A DNA stretch of 27,609 nt from JANMJD01 sp031371195 (GTDB lineage: Bacteria; Actinomycetota; Acidimicrobiia; Acidimicrobiales; Ilumatobacteraceae): contig JANMJD010000221.1 of NCBI GenBank assembly GCA_031371195.1, forward strand, positions 1 to 27,609, given 5' to 3'. The notes under the pieces were generated by a model that had not been told where the DNA came from, did not search any database, and saw nothing but the letters and a program-made list of their open reading frames with translations. This document shows positions 21,520 through 27,609 of this stretch, in pieces (positions within the stretch are counted from its first letter, which is position 1; each line of letters begins with the position of its first letter). The position numbers and the translations under genes were made by a program.

Positions 21520-22596
21520 TCACGTTCGAAGGTTGAGAAACGCCCGGGCATTGCCCGCGTACACACGGCGCAGTGCGGCGCTCGGCAGGTGCACCCCCGA
21601 GATGCGCCAACGACCCTGGGGGGCGATGCCGTCCCAGGTGTGGTAGGCGAAGTGCTCGTCGTCGGTCTCGCAGAAGCGGTAGTGCAAGGCATAGGTCGCC
21701 GAGTCGGCCGGAAAGCAATCGGTGCCGAAAATGACCTGGTCAGGGTGATCGGCGACGAGTCGGCGGAATCGGCGGGGTTGGCGGCCGATTTCGCCCAGAC
21801 GCCCGCCGATATCGACGGCGAAGTTGGCGTAGGTGCCCAGCATTCGCGACACCCAGCCGAGATCCTCGGCGAAACAGCCGACATGGGCGCCCATGAACCG
21901 GGTGCCCGGTGTGGCCGCGACAAGGTGCTCCAACGACTCGATCAGCCGCATGAACGTCGGGTATCGGGATCGGTCGCCGAACCACCAGTCGGGCACCTCG
22001 CCGAGTTCGTCGAGGCGTTCATTGCGTTCGTCGAGCGGCTCGAAGAACGCCACCGGATCGGCGGTATGGATGCAGATCGGCAGCCCGAGTTCGCCGGCCG
22101 CCTCCCACACGGGCAGGAGCCGCCGGTCGTCGGGCATCACCAGGCGTCCATTGGCGTCGCGGACGTGCAGCCCGAGGTCCTTCCAGACCTTGAGGCCGCG
22201 TGCGCCGGCGGCGGCCGAGGCGCGTAGCGAGGCGATCAGCGCGGCGGTCGGCCTGGGTTGTTCGAAGTCCGACCAGTCGAGATGGCAGAACGTGGTGAAA
22301 CGCTCGGGCCGACGCCGGTCGTAGCGGTCGAGGTTCTCCTCCAACTCGGCTCCCCAGCGGCCGTCGAGGTTGACGATGTGGGTGACGTTGCGCTCGTCCA
22401 TCAAGGCGATCAACTCCCCCACATCGGGGATCATCCACTGCCCCGGCGGCGCCAGCCAGCGACCGAGGTGGTTGTGGGCATCGATGACGGGATACCGCGG
22501 GTGGGGCACGTCGGTGACCGCCAGCCGTACCTGGGGGACCGGGTCCCACTCCCGCATCGGCAGATCGGGAGTGACGAGGCGATGCGATTGGCACAT
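21520..22596 (-). CDS. Amidohydrolase family protein (Amidohydrolase_2) in the sugar locus
   Basis: A 358-aa metal-dependent TIM-barrel hydrolase. It has VIDAHNHLG with the classic HxH pair, GLKVWKDLG on a middle strand, ICIHTADP, FMGAHVGC, and IFGTDCFP with the strand-8 Asp; the last helix reads VYAGNARAFLNL as usual for the family. It differs from the 13393 gene by its true HxH. Relatives act as lactonases or decarboxylases; a sugar-lactone or related role is only a guess from context. The ATG at 22596 starts a transcript divergent from the SIS gene. The much longer open frame upstream overlaps the SIS gene and is not coding. GGAG is 13 nt upstream, rather far, so the start is less sure than most. 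Confidence 0.75.
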   Translation of the reverse strand: MCQSHRLVTPDLPMREWDPVPQVRLAVTDVPHPRYPVIDAHNHLGRWLAPPGQWMIPDVGELIALMDERNVTHIVNLDGRWGAELEENLDRYDRRRPERFTTFCHLDWSDFEQPRPTAALIASLRASAAAGARGLKVWKDLGLHVRDANGRLVMPDDRRLLPVWEAAGELGLPICIHTADPVAFFEPLDERNERLDELGEVPDWWFGDRSRYPTFMRLIESLEHLVAATPGTRFMGAHVGCFAEDLGWVSRMLGTYANFAVDIGGRLGEIGRQPRRFRRLVADHPDQVIFGTDCFPADSATYALHYRFCETDDEHFAYHTWDGIAPQGRWRISGVHLPSAALRRVYAGNARAFLNLRT

Positions 22597-22627
22597 GGGT
22601 GAAACAGGCTCCGGTCGTGACGCGCAC

Positions 22628-22683
22628 TCAACGTTGATCGTTTTTGCGCGATCCTTGCGTGGACCGCGCGACGATCTTACGCT
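22628..22683 (+). promoter_or_regulatory. Promoter and candidate DeoR operator of the SIS gene
   Basis: TTGCGT (22655-22660) and TACGCT (22678-22683) are 17 nt apart, and the -10 box lies 6 nt before the ATG (leaderless). Upstream are a palindrome, TCAACGTTGA (22628-22637), and repeated units TTGATCG (22634), TTGCGCG (22644) and TTGCGTG (22655), 10-11 bp apart. AACGTTG and TTGCRYG also occur before the GH4 gene. Confidence 0.5.
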
Positions 22684-22689
22684 GCCCCC

Positions 22690-23583
22690 ATGGGAGCCAT
22701 GCCGATCTCGGCCACCGCCCGCGAGATCGCCAGCCAACCCGACCTCTGGGAGCACGCCCGAACCCGTGCCGCCATCGATGGTGCCTCGCTCGTCGGCTCG
22801 GGGCGGGCGCTGCTGCTCGGTTGCGGCACGTCGGCCTTCGTCGCCCAGATCATCGCCCGGCTCCGCGAGGAGGCCGGAGTGGGGGAGTCCGATGCCGCCT
22901 TCGCCAGTGACCCGCCCCGTCGCCAATACGACCACGTCGTGGCCATCTCCCGTTCGGCCACCACGACCGAGGTGCTGCAGGCGTTGCGAGACGCCCCACG
23001 GGTGGGACATCGTCTGGGGGTGACAGCCGTCGGCCCGGTGGTATCGGGGGAGTTCGATGCGCTCGTCGATACGACCATCCGGATCACGGAAGCGGACGAG
23101 CAGTCGGTGGTGCAAACCCGGTTCCCGACGACCTTGATCGCCATGGCCCGCGCCGCCCTCGGTGACCGGGCCGACCTGGGGGGCCAGGCGCGGCTGGCGC
23201 TCGACCTTCCGCTTCCCTCGATCGACGGCGTCGAGCACGTGGTCTTCCTCGGGATGGGGTGGACGCTCGGTCTCGCCCACGAGGCGGCGTTGAAGGTTGG
23301 CGAAATGGCCCAGGCATGGAGCGAGAGCCACCTGGCAATGGACTATCGACACGGTCCGATCGCTGTTGCCGGGGCGCACTCGCTGGTGTTCGTGTTCGGT
23401 CCACCACCCCGCGGCTTGATCGCCGACCTACAGGCGACCGGGGCAGGTGTGTGGTGCGAACCCGAACTCGATCCGCTGGCCCAACTCGTCGTCGCCCAGC
23501 GCCTCGGCGTTGCACTGGCCGAGCGCCGTGGCCTCGATCCCGATCGTCCCAATCGTTTGACCAGGTCCGTCGTGCTTTCGTAG
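22690..23583 (+). CDS. SIS-domain sugar isomerase/deaminase (AgaS/GlmS-isomerase-like)
   Basis: A 297-aa protein with two SIS subdomains that bind phosphosugars. The first has LLLGCGTSAFVAQII (from 42) and VVAISRSATTTEVLQAL. The second has VVFLGMGWTLGLAHEAALKVGEM and SHLAMDYRHGPIA, like the isomerase half of GlmS and like AgaS. The C-terminal LDPDRPNRLTRSVVLS is the usual ending of this subgroup. Likely reactions are aldose-ketose isomerisation or deamination of an amino-sugar phosphate, such as galactosamine-6-phosphate to tagatose-6-phosphate; the substrate is inferred from the GH4 and aldolase neighbours. The leaderless -10 supports the ATG at 22690 over an in-frame ATG at 22699. It begins the rightward transporter operon. 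Confidence 0.8.
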   Translation: MGAMPISATAREIASQPDLWEHARTRAAIDGASLVGSGRALLLGCGTSAFVAQIIARLREEAGVGESDAAFASDPPRRQYDHVVAISRSATTTEVLQALRDAPRVGHRLGVTAVGPVVSGEFDALVDTTIRITEADEQSVVQTRFPTTLIAMARAALGDRADLGGQARLALDLPLPSIDGVEHVVFLGMGWTLGLAHEAALKVGEMAQAWSESHLAMDYRHGPIAVAGAHSLVFVFGPPPRGLIADLQATGAGVWCEPELDPLAQLVVAQRLGVALAERRGLDPDRPNRLTRSVVLS

Positions 23584-23652
23584 GCGACAGGCCGATTCCA
23601 CCACTGCAGATTGTCGACCGTGACTGCGGAGAACGTCACAAAGGGGGAGACC

Positions 23653-23733
23653 GTGACAAGGGCAACGATGACAAGGGCAACCATGACAAGGGCGACCATG
23701 ACAAGGGCAACCATGACAAGGGGAACAGCATGA
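23653..23733 (+). CDS. Repeat-peptide upstream ORF (MTRAT repeats) coupled to the binding-protein gene
   Basis: A 26-codon ORF starting with GTG at 23653 and made almost wholly of the pentapeptide MTRAT (first unit VTRAT, last MTRGT), ending with TGA at 23731-23733. That stop overlaps the ATG of the binding-protein gene (ATGA), so the ORF is placed for translational coupling. AGGGGG lies 5 nt before the GTG. An in-frame GTG at 23620 would make a 37-residue version. The ORF is the translation of the 15-bp repeats described next. No such peptide is known to me; whether it is translated cannot be seen from sequence, and the peptide may matter less than ribosome traffic through the repeats. Confidence 0.4.
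   Translation: MTRATMTRATMTRATMTRATMTRGTA
23655..23729 (+). repeat. Five 15-bp tandem repeats, each with an SD-like AAGGG and ATG
   Basis: Units of consensus GACAAGGGCAACCAT run at 23655, 23670, 23685, 23700 and 23715, the last diverging to GACAAGGGGAACAGC. Each has AAGGG followed about 5 nt later by ATG formed at the unit junction. The final AAGGGG serves the binding-protein ATG at 23730. A more decayed unit, CACAAAGGGGGAGACCGT, precedes the array. Confidence 0.85.
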
Positions 23734-25035
23734 GAAACCGTTCGTTCAAGGGGTTGGCCCTCGCCGGGGTCGCGCTCGTCGGTCTGGTCGCCTGCGGGGG
23801 CAGCGACAAGCAGGCGGCGACGACGGCCGGCGCCGCAGCGACGGGGCCGGTGTCGATCACAATGTGGCATGCCAACATCGAGATCGCCGCCGACACGATG
23901 AAGCAGCTCGCCGAGAAATTTCATGTCGCCAATCCGGGCATCACGGTCAACGTCGAGCAGGGCGCGACCGGCGACACGATGCTGACCAAACTGACGACGG
24001 TGCTCTCGACCGACACCTACCCCGATATCGCCTACGTATTCGGCACCGACACTCCGGCACTGTCACGCAGTGCCAAAGTGGCCGACCTCACCCAGGCCGT
24101 GGCCGATCCCGCCTTCGGTTGGAATGACTTCTTCGAGGGCGAGCGGGCCGTGGCCACGGTCGACGGCAAGGTGGTCGCCGTTCCGGCCCTGGTCGACAAC
24201 CTCGCTCTCGTCTACAACAAGCAGTTGTTCGCCGATGCCGGTGTTGCCGAGCCGACCGCCGACTGGTCGTGGGACGACTACCGGGCCGCGGCCAAGCAGA
24301 TCACCAATGTCGACCAGAAGGTCTTCGGCGCTTCGTACCCCGTCTCGGGTGACGAGGACACGGTATGGCGGTTCTGGCCGATGGTCTGGCAACAGGGGGG
24401 GCAAGGCGATCAGCGACGATGGCAAGACCGCCACGTTCGACGACCCGGCGTTCGCCAAGGCCTTGGACTTGCTGCGAGGCATGGCGGTCGACGACAAGAG
24501 CATGTACGTCGACGCCAACTCCGAGTCGGTGGTGAAGCTGTTCGAGGCGGGCAAGATCGGCATGACGATCACCGGCCCATGGGCGCTTTACGACATCGCC
24601 GCCGCCAAGATCGACTACGGCGTGGTGCCGATCCCGGCGTTCAACGGCGACCATCGCACGGTCAGCGGCCCCGACAACTGGATGGTGTTCGACAACGGCC
24701 CGGCCCGGGTGGCCGCGGCGGCCAAGTTCCTCCAGTTCCTCACCCAACCCGAGCAGGACGCCGTCTGGTCGGTCGGGATCGGCAACATGCCGGTCCGCAA
24801 CGCCACCAAGAACACCCCCGAGTGGGCGGCGGCGATCACGACCACCCCGGCTTACCAGCAGTTCCTCGACAACTTCGCCAATTCGAAGGATGCCCGTCCG
24901 CAGACGACGGTGTACCCGGCCTACTCGGGGGCGCTGGGCGAGCAGATCGCCGCAGTGCTCCTCGGTCAGTCCTCGGTCGCCGATGCACTTGCTGCGGCGA
25001 AGACCGCCGGTGACGCCGCGCTGGCGGACGGGTGA
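23730..25035 (+). CDS. Sugar-binding lipoprotein 1 of ABC importer, frameshifted
   Basis: A family-1 extracellular solute-binding lipoprotein. The signal peptide ends in the lipobox LVAC with CGGSDKQ after the cleavage site, then ITMWHANIEIAADTMKQLAEKF starts the mature fold. The frame breaks in a run of seven Gs (24395-24401): before it the protein reads VWRFWPMVWQQG, after it the good sequence GGKAISDDGKTATFDDPAFAKALDLL continues in another frame to TGA at 25033-25035. Removing one G gives 434 aa, matching the 430-aa paralogue next door. As written, the unshifted frame runs about 205 residues of nonsense to 25013. It could be a sequencing error, a true mutation, or slippage. AAGGGG lies 6 nt before the ATG. 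Confidence 0.85.
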
Positions 25036-26324
25036 TGGCCATGCGCCGCACATACGCCATCCTCGGGGTCCTGGCTCTCGGCGTCGCTGCCGGCTGCGGG
25101 GGCAGTGACAAGCCGTCAGCCTCCGGCCCGATCACGCTGACCTTCTGGTCGGGGCAGGTCGACATCGCCGCCCAGGCACTGCAGACGCTGGCCGACGACT
25201 ACCACACCGCCCATCCCGACGTCACCGTCGCCATCGAAGAGGGCGCTGTGCCCGACGAGATGCGCTCGAAGCTCGAGGTGACACTCGGGACCGACACCTA
25301 TCCCGACGTGGCCTACGTCTACGGATCGGATGCCGCGGCGCTGTCGCGCAGCGCCAAGGTCATCGACCTCACCAACGACGTCAAGGACCCGGCCGTCGGT
25401 TGGGACGACTTCTGGCCGAGCGAGCGGGCCGCGGCGACGATCGACGGCAAGACGGTCGCCTACCCCGCTGTCGTCGGCGACATCGGCGTGATCTACAACA
25501 AGCGGGTGTTCGCCGCCGCCGGGGTGGCCGAGCCGGGGGCCGACTGGACGTGGGACGACTTCCGCTCCATCGCCAAGCAACTCACCAACACGGGCGATTC
25601 GGTGTTCGGCACCGCCTACAACGTCAGCGCCACCGAGGGCACGGTCTCGACCTTTCTGCCGATGATCTGGCAGCAGGGTCTCGACGTCCTCGGCGCCGAC
25701 GGCAAGACCGTCGGCTACGACTCCCCGAAAGTCGCTGCATCGTTGGAGCTGTTGCGGGCGATGGCCGTCGACGACAAGAGCGTCCTACTCGATGCCGCCG
25801 GCGATCAGGCCCAGTCGTTGTTCACCAACGACAAGGTGGCGATGCTGATCACCGGCCCGTGGGCGCTGTCGGATCTGCAGGCGGCGAAGGCCGACTTCGG
25901 TGTGCAGGTGCTCCCCGGCTATGACGGCCACCACGACACCACCGGTGGCCAGGATCTGTGGATGCTGTTCGACCATGGTGACGCTCGCCGCGCCCAGGCG
26001 GCAAGCGACTTCGTCGCCTGGCTCACCCAACCCGAGCAGGACGCCCGTTGGTCGATCGAGCTGCTCAATCTGCCGATCCGCGGTGGCTCGGCCAAGCAGC
26101 CGGCATTCACCAAGGCGGCCGCCGATCTGCCGGGTTACCAGCAGTTCTTCGACAATCTGGGGAACACCCGGGCCCGTCCGCCGATCGTTGCGTACCCCGA
26201 GGTGTCGTTGGCCCTCGGTGAGCAGATCGCCGCCGTGCTGCTCGGCCAGGCGAAGCCCGACGCGGCCTTGAAGGCCGCCGTCGACGGCGGCAACAAAGCC
26301 CTGTCCGACTCCGCCGCGGGCTGA
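25032..26324 (+). CDS. Sugar-binding lipoprotein 2 of ABC importer
   Basis: An intact 430-aa paralogue of lipoprotein 1 with lipobox VAAGC and CGGSDKPS after it. Shared runs include GTDTYPD, ALSRSAKV, the GVAEP.ADW.WDD block, AMAVDDKS/GMAVDDKS, MLITGPWAL and FLTQPEQDA-like WLTQPEQDA, so the two arose by duplication. It binds the transported sugar outside the membrane and delivers it to the permeases. The GTG at 25032 overlaps the preceding stop (GTGA). ATG at 25035 or 25041 are alternatives; 25041 gives the most usual signal peptide, MRRTYAILGVLALGVAAGC. The permease genes follow within 3 nt. Confidence 0.88.
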   Translation: MMAMRRTYAILGVLALGVAAGCGGSDKPSASGPITLTFWSGQVDIAAQALQTLADDYHTAHPDVTVAIEEGAVPDEMRSKLEVTLGTDTYPDVAYVYGSDAAALSRSAKVIDLTNDVKDPAVGWDDFWPSERAAATIDGKTVAYPAVVGDIGVIYNKRVFAAAGVAEPGADWTWDDFRSIAKQLTNTGDSVFGTAYNVSATEGTVSTFLPMIWQQGLDVLGADGKTVGYDSPKVAASLELLRAMAVDDKSVLLDAAGDQAQSLFTNDKVAMLITGPWALSDLQAAKADFGVQVLPGYDGHHDTTGGQDLWMLFDHGDARRAQAASDFVAWLTQPEQDARWSIELLNLPIRGGSAKQPAFTKAAADLPGYQQFFDNLGNTRARPPIVAYPEVSLALGEQIAAVLLGQAKPDAALKAAVDGGNKALSDSAAG

Positions 26325-26327
26325 GTC

Positions 26328-27266
26328 GTGGCTGTTGCCGTCGCCCGGCCCGGCGCATCACCGCGCTCGGGCACCAGGGTGTTCAGTCCGTCCCTGCGCC
26401 GCACGTTGACCGGTTGGGGCTTCATCGCCCCCGCGGCGGTCGTGATCATCGGCCTGACCATCTTCCCCGCGGCGTGGGCGGCGTGGCTGAGCACTCAGAA
26501 GACCGACTTCATCGTGGCCGGCCGCAACGTCGGGCTCGCCAATTACCGCACCATGGTCGACGACCCCCGGGTGTGGCAGGCGGTCAAGAACACGCTGTTC
26601 TACACGGTGTTGTTCGTGCCCTCGTCGATGATCATCGGGCTGTTGATCGCTCTCGCCCTCAACCAACCGCTGCGGATGAAGGGCTTCTACCGTACGTGCA
26701 TCTTCGTGCCGTTCGTCGCCTCGGCGGCGGCGACCGGGATCTTGGCGACCTTCGTCTTCAACAAGGATTTCGGTATCGCCAACGATGTGCTCGACGCCCT
26801 CGGCATGACCCGCCAGCCGTTCTTCCAGAGCCCGGCGCAGGCGATGATCCTGCTCGTCCTCATCTCGCTATGGGGCTCGGTCGGATTCAACGTGGTCGTC
26901 TATCTGGCCGCGCTGCAGGACATCCCCGGTGACGTGATCGAAGCGGCCAAGGTCGACGGCGCCTATCGGTGGGCGACGTTCCGTCACGTCGTGGTGCCGT
27001 CGCTCACGCCGGTCAGCGTGTTCGAGGCGGTCTGGGGAGTGATCACTGCCTTCCAGTTTTTCGACCTGATCATCACCACGACCAATGGCGGCCCGGTGGG
27101 CAAGACCAACTCGGTCGTGTTCCTCCTGTTCCAGGTGGCCTTTCTCAAGGCTCACAAGTACGGCTACGGCGCAGCGATCGCCGTAGCTCTGGCCCTGGTC
27201 AGCCTGCTGCTGGCGCTGGTCATGGTGGTCTACTCGCGGCGCACGGGACGCAGGGCGTTCGGATGA
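26328..27266 (+). CDS. Sugar ABC transporter permease, MalF/UgpA type
   Basis: A 312-aa inner-membrane permease with six helices: GFIAPAAVVIIGLTIFPAAWAAWL at 31-54, then NTLFYTVLFVPSSMIIGLLIALAL, the segment around FVPFVASAAATGILATFVF, AMILLVLISLWGSVGFNVVVYLAAL, and two at the C-terminus. The EAA loop that docks on the ATPase reads EAAKVDGAYRWATFRHVVVPSL from 205. NYRTMV after the first helix is the usual FxNY-like element. The GTG at 26328 begins 3 nt after the binding-protein stop. The downstream permease overlaps by ATGA. The ATPase partner is the UgpC gene of the leftward operon. Confidence 0.88.
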   Translation: MAVAVARPGASPRSGTRVFSPSLRRTLTGWGFIAPAAVVIIGLTIFPAAWAAWLSTQKTDFIVAGRNVGLANYRTMVDDPRVWQAVKNTLFYTVLFVPSSMIIGLLIALALNQPLRMKGFYRTCIFVPFVASAAATGILATFVFNKDFGIANDVLDALGMTRQPFFQSPAQAMILLVLISLWGSVGFNVVVYLAALQDIPGDVIEAAKVDGAYRWATFRHVVVPSLTPVSVFEAVWGVITAFQFFDLIITTTNGGPVGKTNSVVFLLFQVAFLKAHKYGYGAAIAVALALVSLLLALVMVVYSRRTGRRAFG

Positions 27267-27609
27267 CGCTGGCGATCGCTCCCAACGACGTGCCCCTGCC
27301 GCGTCGGACCCGGCGCCGCCGCGGGTTGCTGCCGTTCTCGCCCTTGCATGTCGTCCTGCTGCCGACGGCGATCGTGTTCGCCTTTCCACTCTTCTACATG
27401 CTCTCCAGCTCGATCATGAGCAAGGAGGAGATCATCAAGAGCCGCAGCCTGCCCAAGCTGATCCCGGGAGGGATCCACCTCACCGGCTACGCCGACGTGT
27501 TGACCAAGACCTCGTTTCCCCGATGGTTCCTCAACTCGGTGCAGGTCTCGGCCATCTCGGTCGTCGCCCACCTGGTGCTGTGCTCGTTGGCCGGTTACGC
27601 CTTTGCCCG
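27263..27609 (+). CDS. Sugar ABC transporter permease, MalG/UgpE type (3' truncated by window)
   Basis: The first 115 residues of the second permease. The ATG at 27263 overlaps the stop of the first permease (ATGA). After an Arg-rich cytoplasmic start (PRRTRRRRG) comes the first membrane helix, LHVVLLPTAIVFAFPLFYMLSSSIM, then SKEEIIKS, ITGYADVL-like HLTGYADVLTKT, and FPRWFLNSVQVSAISVVAHL leading into LAGYAFA, all typical of the MalG half of CUT1 importers. The EAA loop lies beyond the window end, where the gene runs off open. Confidence 0.85.
   Translation, partial: MTLAIAPNDVPLPRRTRRRRGLLPFSPLHVVLLPTAIVFAFPLFYMLSSSIMSKEEIIKSRSLPKLIPGGIHLTGYADVLTKTSFPRWFLNSVQVSAISVVAHLVLCSLAGYAFA

Noticed and set aside
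22597..23379. N-terminal extension of the second amidohydrolase through the SIS gene
   Set aside because: It runs antisense to the SIS gene with low-complexity sequence; the amidohydrolase fold is complete from 22596.
23655..23729. CRISPR-like array
   Set aside because: The 15-bp units are contiguous with no spacers, and no cas gene is present.
24395..24401. Programmed ribosomal frameshifting at the G7 tract
   Set aside because: The shift would be needed for every functional molecule, and the paralogue does without it; an indel or sequencing error is simpler, though not excluded.
17073..27609. Sulfoquinovose degradation locus
   Set aside because: The aldolase and SIS isomerase could fit, but the glycosidase is GH4 of the CHS type rather than a known sulfoquinovosidase, and no sulfosugar-specific transporter or sulfolactaldehyde enzyme is seen.

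Overview
The window is high-GC, densely coded DNA from an actinobacterium. Several features point to Actinomycetota, and I would guess the class Acidimicrobiia; this placement is inference, since no rRNA or marker gene is present. The features are frequent leaderless genes (a TANNNT-type -10 box 6-9 nt before the start codon), many GTG starts, a conserved actinobacterial-type hypothetical protein, a PPOX/F420-type split-barrel protein, DUF1996 and DUF2237 proteins, and paired SMR/UgpC-style ABC systems.

Region 1 (1-4752) concerns branched-chain amino acids. It has the 3' end of leuB (3-isopropylmalate dehydrogenase) and the complete cimA ((R)-citramalate synthase, the pyruvate route to isoleucine). 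Between them, on the opposite strand, are two tandem secreted DUF1996 paralogues. The first of these has a strong promoter overlain by a nested TTAC dyad. The cimA leader is the most striking regulatory feature: a leaderless 12-codon ORF with three consecutive isoleucine codons, then a 10-bp hairpin, then an intrinsic terminator with a T-rich tail. This looks like ribosome-mediated attenuation by isoleucine.

Region 2 (4753-17003) is a mixed housekeeping/accessory stretch. It holds a DUF4190 membrane protein, a conserved hypothetical, a DauA-like FAD amino-acid dehydrogenase, a class I methyltransferase, a heterodimeric ABC exporter with one consensus and one degenerate ATP site, a YhhN lysoplasmalogenase-like protein, a secreted HEYTH metallopeptidase, an amidohydrolase, an SDR protein whose catalytic lysine is replaced by asparagine, DUF2237, a PPOX/F420 protein and a VIT/CCC1 metal transporter. 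Most of these have their own leaderless promoter. DUF2237 and PPOX start back-to-back from two -10 boxes only 10 bp apart.

Region 3 (17073-27609, continuing past the end) is a carbohydrate uptake and catabolism locus. The leftward operon is UgpC-type ATPase, DeoR regulator and DUF2090 class I aldolase. The rightward genes are a GH4 alpha-galactosidase-type glycosidase, a SIS sugar isomerase/deaminase, two tandem paralogous sugar-binding lipoproteins and two MalF/MalG-type permeases. A second amidohydrolase lies on the minus strand. The inferred flow is ABC import, GH4 hydrolysis, SIS isomerisation/deamination and aldol cleavage; a sugar kinase is not seen here. The first binding-protein gene carries a one-base frameshift in a G7 tract. 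It is preceded by five 15-bp repeats that each hold a Shine-Dalgarno-like AAGGG and an ATG, together forming a repeat-peptide upstream ORF whose stop overlaps the gene's start.

No tRNA, rRNA, CRISPR array, transposase or phage gene was recognised.
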